Positions 58,195 through 64,000 of a stretch of 64,000 nucleotides of DNA are shown one piece after another (position 1 is the stretch's first letter; each line of letters starts with the position of its first letter). Both the position numbers and the translations under genes were made by a program. The notes beneath the pieces are model-generated. The model saw nothing but the letters and a program-made list of their open reading frames with translations, ran no database searches and was not told where the DNA came from. The stretch lies in assembly GCF_014650055.1 (NCBI RefSeq), contig NZ_BMUF01000008.1:248001-312000 (forward strand). The letters run 5' to 3'. The DNA is from Streptomyces malachitofuscus. Its GTDB lineage: Bacteria; Actinomycetota; Actinomycetes; Streptomycetales; Streptomycetaceae.

Positions 58195-59316
58195 ATGGGA
58201 CGTCGCATCGCCGACGTGAGCGCTCCCGCCCGGCTGGCCGCCGCCGGCGAGGGTCTGGGCCAGGACGAGCTGGCGCTCGCCGCCCGGAACCACGGTCTTC
58301 CGCTGGAGGCCCTGCGCTACGACGTCACCCCGCCCGGGCTCCACTACACCCTGACCCACTACGACATCCCCCACGTGCCGGACGAAGCCGGCTGGCGGCT
58401 GACGGTCGGCGGCCGGGTACGGCACCCCCTCGACCTCACCCTGGCGCGGCTCCGCACGTACCCCGAGGTCACCACACGGGTGACCCTGGAGTGCGCGGGC
58501 AACGGCAGGGCCCTGCTGACGCCGCGGCCGGTGAGCCAGCCCTGGCTCGTCGAGGCCGTCGGCACGGCGGACTGGACGGGAGTGCCGCTGCGGACGCTCC
58601 TGCGCGAGGCGGGGGTGGAGTCCGGCGCGGTGGACGTCGTGTTCACCGGCGCCGACCACGGCGTGGAGCGCGGTGTCGAACAGGACTACCGGCGCAGCCT
58701 CCCGCTCGGTGTCGCCACCGGCGACGACCCCGAGGTGCTGGTCGCCCACACCATGAACGGCGCCCCGCTGCCGCCCCAGCACGGCAGCCCGCTCCGCCTC
58801 GTGGTCCCCGGCTGGTACGGCATGGCGCAGGTGAAGTGGCTGCGCGACATCACCGTCCTCGACGCCCCCTTCACCGGCTTCCAGCAGTCCGTCGCCTACC
58901 GGCTCAGGCAGACGCCCGAGGAGACCGGCGAGCCGGTCACCCTCATCGCGCCCCGGGCACTCCTGGTGCCGCCCGGTTTTCCGGACTTCATGTCCCGGAC
59001 CCGTGTGGTCGCGCCCGGCAGCGTCACCCTGACCGGACGGGCCTGGTCGGGACGGGCCCCGGTGACGGCGGTCGAGGTGAGCACGGACGACGGCCGGTCC
59101 TGGCGGCCGGCCGCGCTCGAACCGGATCACGGTCACCGGTGGGCCTGGCGCCGCTGGTCCTTCGTGTGGCCGGCCGTCCCCGGCGATCACGTCCTGAGCG
59201 CCCGCGCCCATGACGCGTCGGGGAACGCCCAGCCGACCGAACAGCCCTGGAACCGAGGGGGGTTCGCCAACAACCTCGTCCAGCGGGTCCCGGTCTTCTG
59301 CCCCGACGTCGTGTGA
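58195..59316 (+). CDS. Molybdopterin-dependent oxidoreductase (sulfite oxidase family)
   Basis: 373 residues from ATG 58195 (GTG 58177 also in frame). GACAAT at 58182-58187 could be a -10 box giving a leaderless mRNA. The Mo-cofactor Cys lies in VTLECAGNGR (about residue 100); the YGMAQVKWLRDI segment (about 208) and the C-terminal Mo-co dimerisation/Ig-like domain (about 265-365: VEVSTDDGRSWRPA) match the sulfite oxidase fold. No heme or Tat signal is visible. The substrate is not predictable. Confidence 0.92.
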   Translation: MGRRIADVSAPARLAAAGEGLGQDELALAARNHGLPLEALRYDVTPPGLHYTLTHYDIPHVPDEAGWRLTVGGRVRHPLDLTLARLRTYPEVTTRVTLECAGNGRALLTPRPVSQPWLVEAVGTADWTGVPLRTLLREAGVESGAVDVVFTGADHGVERGVEQDYRRSLPLGVATGDDPEVLVAHTMNGAPLPPQHGSPLRLVVPGWYGMAQVKWLRDITVLDAPFTGFQQSVAYRLRQTPEETGEPVTLIAPRALLVPPGFPDFMSRTRVVAPGSVTLTGRAWSGRAPVTAVEVSTDDGRSWRPAALEPDHGHRWAWRRWSFVWPAVPGDHVLSARAHDASGNAQPTEQPWNRGGFANNLVQRVPVFCPDVV

Positions 59317-59530
59317 GGTCGGACGCTGTGCGCTCACACAGCTATTGACCTGCGCAGATGGGCTGTGCTTCCCTCGCGCGAGGGCTGGGGGCGCCGCGGC
59401 CGGTGAGGTGCGGGGACGGGTCGGGGGAGGCGTGAGGTGTCTCCGTGTGAACCCGGACTGTGCTTTTTCCGTCTTCTTACTGACCGACGGCTGCCCTGAC
59501 GGGATCAACATCTAACAAAGCTGACAGAAG

Positions 59531-60940
59531 TTGACACACATACCACCGCAGAACCTTTCGCGCGTACGTGAGAGAGCCGCGACGCCCGTGTGGCGTCGGC
59601 CGAAGGCCGTGCTCTGGACCCTGACCGCCGTCGTGACCCTCGGCTTCCTCGTCGCGCTCGAACTCGCCGCGCGTCACTACGGCACACCGGGGCCGATCAC
59701 CCTTCAGGCGCGGGAGGTGATCCACGCCCCCAAGTCGGGCGGTCTGCTGTACGCCGCCATGGCGCTGATGACGGTGGTGCTCACCTGGCGGGAACGGTTC
59801 CTCGCGGTGGGCGCCGCGATCGGCATCGACCTCGCCTTCGTCGTCGTCCGCTGGGCCGTCGACGCCGACACGGCCGGCGGCCACCCCTTCGGCAACGGCG
59901 CCCTGTGGGTGACCCTGGGCGTCGCGGTCCTCGCCGTCACCCGCCGCACCGGCCCGGAACGCGTCCTGCTGCTGAAGGGTGTCGGCCTGGCCCTGCTGCT
60001 GATGGCCGGCCGCAAGACGGGCGACACCTGGCTGCTCATCACCTCCAAGACCCGCACGACGGTGCTCGACCAGTACGTCGCCGTCGCCGACCACGCGCTG
60101 GGCCAGCCGTCCTGGCTGGTGGGCCGGCTCGTCACGGCCTCCGGCTCCGTCGGCTACAACTTCCTCGACTTCGTCTACGGCAACCTCGCGGTGGCCGCGG
60201 TCGTCGCCGCCCTCTACCAGCTGCGTCACGTGGCGGCCGAGCGCCGCTTCCCGCGCCACCACCTGGTGCGCACGTTCCTGGTGATCGGCCTCGTCGGACC
60301 GGCCTTCTACATGATCTTCCCGGTGGTCGGTCCGATCTTCGCCTACGGCACCGGCACCGAGCACTGGTCGGCGGTCAGCCTGTGGGCGCCCGACATGCCG
60401 CCCACCGCGCCCTGGGCCGCGGCCGACCTCTGGCCGCGGACGCTGCCGCCGGCCGACGCCCCGCAGCCCATGACGTTCGACGGGATCACCCCGCGCAACT
60501 GCATGCCCAGCCTGCACACCGCCTGGGCGACCGCGATCTTCATCCACACCCGCAAGGGCCCTCGGCTGCTGCGCTACGCGGGAACGTTCTGGCTGGTCGC
60601 CACGCTCTGCGCGACCCTCGGTTTCGGCTGGCACTACGGCGCGGACCTCATCGCCGGCGTCGTCTTCACCCTCACCATCGAGGCGGCCCTGCGCGCGTAC
60701 GACCGGGGCTGGGACCCGGCGGGGCTCCGGCTGGTCGCCTACGGCACCGCGGTCTTCACCGCGTTCCTGCTGTCGTACCGCTGGCTGCCCGTGCAGATGG
60801 CCCACTATCGCTGGCTGGCCGGCCCCCTGCTGCTGCTGGCGACGGCCTCGGTGGTCTACGGCTACGCACGGACCACCGGGCAGTGGTCCCGGAAGACCGC
60901 CCCGGTTCCCCGCCCCGAACCGCAGCCCGAGCCGATCTGA
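59531..60940 (+). CDS. PAP2-superfamily membrane phosphatase / inositolphosphotransferase-like protein
   Basis: 469 residues from TTG 59531; GTG 59588 is a possible shorter start. About ten membrane helices; the PAP2 motifs are in the second half: CMPSLHTAWATAIF (SGH-type, about 320) and FGWHYGADLIAGV (final His-Asp, about 359). The length and central loop (PTAPWAAADLWPRTLPPADA) recall inositol phosphorylceramide/phosphatidylinositol-transferring enzymes of actinobacteria. It acts on lipid phosphates at the outer face. Substrate unproven. Confidence 0.87.
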   Translation: MTHIPPQNLSRVRERAATPVWRRPKAVLWTLTAVVTLGFLVALELAARHYGTPGPITLQAREVIHAPKSGGLLYAAMALMTVVLTWRERFLAVGAAIGIDLAFVVVRWAVDADTAGGHPFGNGALWVTLGVAVLAVTRRTGPERVLLLKGVGLALLLMAGRKTGDTWLLITSKTRTTVLDQYVAVADHALGQPSWLVGRLVTASGSVGYNFLDFVYGNLAVAAVVAALYQLRHVAAERRFPRHHLVRTFLVIGLVGPAFYMIFPVVGPIFAYGTGTEHWSAVSLWAPDMPPTAPWAAADLWPRTLPPADAPQPMTFDGITPRNCMPSLHTAWATAIFIHTRKGPRLLRYAGTFWLVATLCATLGFGWHYGADLIAGVVFTLTIEAALRAYDRGWDPAGLRLVAYGTAVFTAFLLSYRWLPVQMAHYRWLAGPLLLLATASVVYGYARTTGQWSRKTAPVPRPEPQPEPI

Positions 60941-60973
60941 ACCCCGTCCGGGCGGCGGGCCGGGCCGGGCGCC

Positions 60974-61747
60974 TCAGCGGACGGGGAAACCGAAGGAGTA
61001 CCCCTCCTCCTTGAGCCAGGGCAGGACGCGGTTCAGGGCGTCGACGGTCTGCGAGCGGTCCCCGCCCGCGTCGTGGAAGAGGAGCGTCGGCCCGTTGGGG
61101 AGCTCCCGCTCGACCGTGTCGACGATGGCGTCCGCGCCCGGCCGCTCGAAGTCCTTGGTGTCCACGTTCCAGCCCAGCGGGCGCATGCCCCGGGAGGCGG
61201 CCAGTTGGCGGCTGTAGGGGGTGAAGGCCCCTCCGGGCGCACGGTAGTACATCGGCCGCACTCCCCCGGACGCCTTGGTGATCATGCGCTCGGCGTCCAG
61301 GATCTCCTCGGACTGGTAGGCCTCGGACCGCCGGTCCATGGTGGTGTCGTGCGACACCGAGTGGTTGCACAGCCGGTGCCCGGCCGCCACCACGTCCTTC
61401 ACCAGGTCCGGGTGGGCCTGCGCCTGCGTTCCCGTCACACAGAACGTGGCCTTCACCCCGTGCTCGCGCAGCAGGTCGAGCACCTGGGGGGTCCACGTGG
61501 GATCGGGGCCGTCGTCGATGGTGATGTTGACGCCACGGTCCCCCGCGTCGGAGGCGTGCGCGATGGTCTTCGAGACCGGCTCGACGGCACCGCCCGGCGC
61601 CGGGGACGCGGACGCCTGCGGTGACGGGCCGCCCACGACGTCGGCCTGCGCCGTCCACACCGAGGCCCCGACGGCCAGCACCGTCACCCCGAGCGCCGCC
61701 CCGGCCACCTTGCCGTACCAGCCTCGTCCACCGCTGTGCCGTGCCAT
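60974..61747 (-). CDS. Polysaccharide deacetylase (CE4, NodB-type), secreted
   Basis: 257 residues from ATG 61747. Signal/anchor at about 13-34. NodB domain about 70-255: motif 1 TIDDGPDP (catalytic Asp, about 75), motif 2 HSVSH (metal His, about 129), motif 3 RAPGGAFTPY (about 168), and the C-terminal LLFHDAGGDRSQ (about 223). Metal-dependent deacetylation of peptidoglycan or chitin. Convergent with the PAP2 gene and next to an L,D-transpeptidase, so cell-wall modification is likely. Confidence 0.93.
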   Translation of the reverse strand: MARHSGGRGWYGKVAGAALGVTVLAVGASVWTAQADVVGGPSPQASASPAPGGAVEPVSKTIAHASDAGDRGVNITIDDGPDPTWTPQVLDLLREHGVKATFCVTGTQAQAHPDLVKDVVAAGHRLCNHSVSHDTTMDRRSEAYQSEEILDAERMITKASGGVRPMYYRAPGGAFTPYSRQLAASRGMRPLGWNVDTKDFERPGADAIVDTVERELPNGPTLLFHDAGGDRSQTVDALNRVLPWLKEEGYSFGFPVR

Positions 61748-61920
61748 GTCCGCCCCGCCTCCGCCTCGTTGCCCGTCGCCCTGATCACCTCGGAACCAAC
61801 TGGCAGGACGAGCGATGTGCGACCGCGGATCCGCCCGTTACCGACCACGGACAATTCCGGGGAAGTTCGCGGACACGTACGGGACTCGGCCGCATCGCCG
61901 CCGCACCGGTCACCGGGCGC

Positions 61921-63123
61921 TCAGCTCAGCGCGCTCTTCTCCCGCCACTCGCTCCACGAGAGGTTCCACGCGCCGAAGCCGTTGCCGGGCGCCACCACGC
62001 CCTTGGTGTCCTTGCCGCTGATCTCGAACGGGTCGCCCGGCCGCACCTGCGCGTAGAACCAGGCGGCGTCCGCGTCGCTCATGCCGATGCAGCCCGAACT
62101 GCGGTTGGCGTTGCCGAAGTAGGCGCCGTTCCACGGCGCGGCGTGCGCGTACATGCCGGACCAGGTCAGCCGCATCGAGTGGTCGACCATCTTGTCGTAG
62201 GCGTCGCCCAGCCCGACCGTCTCGGAGTTCATGTTGATCGTGCCCTCCTTGGCCATGAGCACGGCCGTGCCCCGCCAGGAGCGCTTGTCGCCGCCCGGGG
62301 TGCCGCCGGAGACCGGGATGCTGCGGACCGTCCTTCCGTCGCGCTGCAGGGTCAGTCGGTGCTTGTCGAGGTCGACCTCGACGATCTGCTCGGCGCCGAT
62401 GGTGAAGCGGGTCGTGTAGTCACGGACGAACCAGCCGCCGTCCGCGCCCGAGTCGGTGCCGTTCAGCTCGGCCTTCAGCGTGACCTTCGTCCCCGGCTTC
62501 CAGTACGTTCTGGGCCGCCAGTCGACGCGGTCGCGGCCCGAGTAGTCCTCGATCCATCCCCAGGAGCCCTCGGTGCCGTCGCTGGTGGTGATCCTCAGCT
62601 GCTTCTCCACCTCCGCCTTGTTCTTCACCGGGTGGTCGAAGACCAGGGAGATCGGCTGGGCCACCCCCACCGTGGAGTCGGCGCCCGGCCGCCAGTCGAC
62701 CTTGTTGACCTTGTCCGCCGGGGCCGTGCTGAAGGAGGCCTTGCTGCTCCCGACGGTGCCGCCCTCGCTCCGGGTCCTCGTCGTCACGGTGTACGACGCC
62801 CCGGGGACCGCCTTGCGGGCGGAGACCCAGGAGCGGCCGTCGGCGGCCACCTTCCCGGACAGCTTCCGTCCGTCGCCGTCGGTGACGGTCACCCCCGTGA
62901 TCCGCCCGCTGCCGGCGGTGACCTTCACCGGCTCGCCCGCCGGGACCCGCTCGCCCTTCGGCGTGACGGTGACCGTGACCGGACGGTCCGCCGTGCCGCC
63001 CGCACCGCCCTTGCCGTCGGCGGAGTCCGAGGAGCCGCCCGAGGAGCACGCGGCGAGCGGGGCCAGCAGGGCGGCGGCCACAACCGCGGCCCGGGCAGGG
63101 GTGAGTACACGTATGCGTGACAA
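61921..63123 (-). CDS. L,D-transpeptidase (YkuD) lipoprotein with Ig-like domains
   Basis: 400 residues from TTG 63123 (GGAGG 6 bases upstream). Lipobox LLAPLAAC near residue 26, Ser/Gly linker, two Ig-like domains (about 50-250; Mycobacterium LdtMt2 layout), catalytic YkuD domain about 255-375 with HAAPWNGAYFG and SSGCIGMSDADAAWF (Cys nucleophile about 345), then a C-terminal Trp-rich tail (WNLSWSEWREKS). It makes 3-3 peptidoglycan cross-links that resist most beta-lactams. Confidence 0.95.
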   Translation of the reverse strand: MSRIRVLTPARAAVVAAALLAPLAACSSGGSSDSADGKGGAGGTADRPVTVTVTPKGERVPAGEPVKVTAGSGRITGVTVTDGDGRKLSGKVAADGRSWVSARKAVPGASYTVTTRTRSEGGTVGSSKASFSTAPADKVNKVDWRPGADSTVGVAQPISLVFDHPVKNKAEVEKQLRITTSDGTEGSWGWIEDYSGRDRVDWRPRTYWKPGTKVTLKAELNGTDSGADGGWFVRDYTTRFTIGAEQIVEVDLDKHRLTLQRDGRTVRSIPVSGGTPGGDKRSWRGTAVLMAKEGTINMNSETVGLGDAYDKMVDHSMRLTWSGMYAHAAPWNGAYFGNANRSSGCIGMSDADAAWFYAQVRPGDPFEISGKDTKGVVAPGNGFGAWNLSWSEWREKSALS

Positions 63124-63332
63124 CGGGGCCTCCGCGAGGAGCGACAAAATGGGTGGATGTCGTGACTGTAGAGGTGGAAAACGCGAGGTCAGTTCCCTCA
63201 GGCGGAACATGACGGCGTCTGGTGCGCAACGGTCATGGTCCGGTCACATTCGCCGGACGGAGCGGTCATGGGCCGCTGTGAACCTCCTGTATGTCCCCGC
63301 CACCGGCCCGGGGAGAAGGAGAGGCTCACACC

Positions 63333-64000
63333 GTGTCAGCGCTGCTCGTTCCACCCAGCCGCGTCAGCCGAGCGGGGAGCGCGGGCTTCGCCCTGCGCGC
63401 CATCACCCCGGACACCTACCGCGCGTTCCTCGCGACCCCCGACGGCGCGGCACTCGGCGCCGGCTTCCTGCAACTCCCCTCCTGGGCCGACGTCAAGGAG
63501 GGCTGGCACGCCCGGCTGCTCGGCTGGGGGCCGGATCCGGAGGCGGGCGCACTGACCGGCGTGGCCCTGGTGCTGCTGCGGCAACTCCCCGGCACCCGCA
63601 AGTACTTCGCCTACCTCCCCGAAGGCCCCGTCGCCGACTGGAGCGACCCCGGCATCGACGGCTGGCTCGAACCGCTGCTGGAACACCTGCGCCGGGCGGG
63701 CGCCTTCGCCGTGCGCATCGGCCCCTCGCCCGCCTACCGGCGCTGGGACGCCGCCCGGCTCAAGCCCCACACCGGCCCGGGCCGGCGCCTCGCCGACGTC
63801 CTCGCCAGCGAGGTCGACCCGCTCGGCACCGCCGTCGCCGAACGGCTGCGCGCCCGGGGCTGGCGCCGCTGCGGGGAGGACGGGGACGGCGACGCCCAGC
63901 CCCGGCACGTCTTCCACGTACCGCTCGCCGGACGCACCCCCGAGGACCTGTGGTCCGGGCTCAACCAGGAGTGGCGGCGCAATGTGCGCCGGGCGCGGAA
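63333..64000 (+). CDS. femX: FemX-type peptidoglycan bridge aminoacyltransferase (runs off the right edge)
   Basis: 222 residues visible from GTG 63333 (AGAAGGAGAGG upstream). FemAB-GNAT fold: GAGFLQLPSWADVKEGW, VALVLLRQLPGTRKYFAYLP, EGPVADWSDPGIDGWLEPLL, and VPLAGRTPEDLWSGLNQEWRRNVRRA near the cut. FemX of S. coelicolor adds the single Gly to the LL-Dap lipid precursor. The same-strand lack of neighbours and divergence from the L,D-transpeptidase suggest linked wall control. The C-terminal half is outside the window. Confidence 0.92.
   Translation, partial: MSALLVPPSRVSRAGSAGFALRAITPDTYRAFLATPDGAALGAGFLQLPSWADVKEGWHARLLGWGPDPEAGALTGVALVLLRQLPGTRKYFAYLPEGPVADWSDPGIDGWLEPLLEHLRRAGAFAVRIGPSPAYRRWDAARLKPHTGPGRRLADVLASEVDPLGTAVAERLRARGWRRCGEDGDGDAQPRHVFHVPLAGRTPEDLWSGLNQEWRRNVRRAR

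Noticed and set aside
1..64000. Biosynthetic gene cluster or mobile element
   Set aside because: A lone P450 and a glucosidase do not make a cluster, and no transposase, integrase, att duplication, tRNA or CRISPR pattern was found.

Overview
This is one contiguous piece of a Streptomyces-type chromosome. GC is very high throughout, third codon positions are almost all G or C, GTG and TTG starts are frequent, and the families are typical of the genus: SseB, DUF6479, snapalysin, several SpoIIE/PP2C phosphatases, GAF-ANTAR, ECF41 and FemX. A perfect 14-bp parS palindrome at 4192-4205 places the window in the central chromosome arm near oriC. The order aspS, metG, phoX-like phosphatase, short thrS resembles, from memory, the SCO3795-SCO3778 stretch of S. 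coelicolor; this should be checked by alignment. No rRNA, tRNA, CRISPR array, prophage or insertion sequence was seen.

Layout, left part. 1-4.1 kb: acyl-CoA dehydrogenase (partial), SseB protein, a pirin gene that has lost its first quarter, and a PAS-GAF-PP2C-ATPase regulator. 4.2-12.7 kb: parS, aspS, an FG-GAP secreted protein, a PH-like protein, a Rpn/PD-(D/E)XK-like protein, metG and a vWA protein. 12.8-16.9 kb: a PHO-box-controlled PhoX phosphatase, then a LysR regulator divergent from a snapalysin protease. 17-25 kb: membrane and signalling proteins, including a helix-turn-helix/TPR regulator that faces a 54-codon exported-peptide ORF. 25-30.4 kb: a lipoprotein, a short threonyl-tRNA synthetase behind a leader peptide with three Thr codons and a strong hairpin (ribosome-mediated attenuation), a nucleoside hydrolase and a GH13 glucosidase.

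Right part. 30.4-31.3 kb is a gene-free, GC-rich tract with about three copies of a ~126-bp repeat. 31.3-40.5 kb: a secreted Ig-like protein, DUF6479, an MMPL exporter, a coupled ArsR/coiled-coil membrane protein pair with twin operators, a Fic protein, a divergent P450/TetR pair with twin palindromes, a MerR-like protein and a cold-shock gene. 40.5-45 kb is a beta-lactam response island: LysR + penicillin-recognising-type protein (BlaA/BlaB-like), divergent from a transpeptidase (PBP) and a true class A beta-lactamase. 45-55.6 kb: a monooxygenase-fold protein, an orphan sugar-binding lipoprotein, DUF4287, an ECF41 sigma factor with its oxidoreductase partner, another PAS-GAF-PP2C-ATPase protein, and a DedA-kinase-regulator operon. 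55.8-64 kb: an ABC-F ribosome-protection-type protein, DM13 and molybdopterin proteins, a PAP2 membrane protein, and a cell-wall block (polysaccharide deacetylase, L,D-transpeptidase, FemX).

The regulatory DNA is the most rewarding part. Several promoters show clean paired operators next to a plausible cognate regulator, and the thrS leader and the TPR-regulator/peptide pair are the two loci most worth experimental follow-up.
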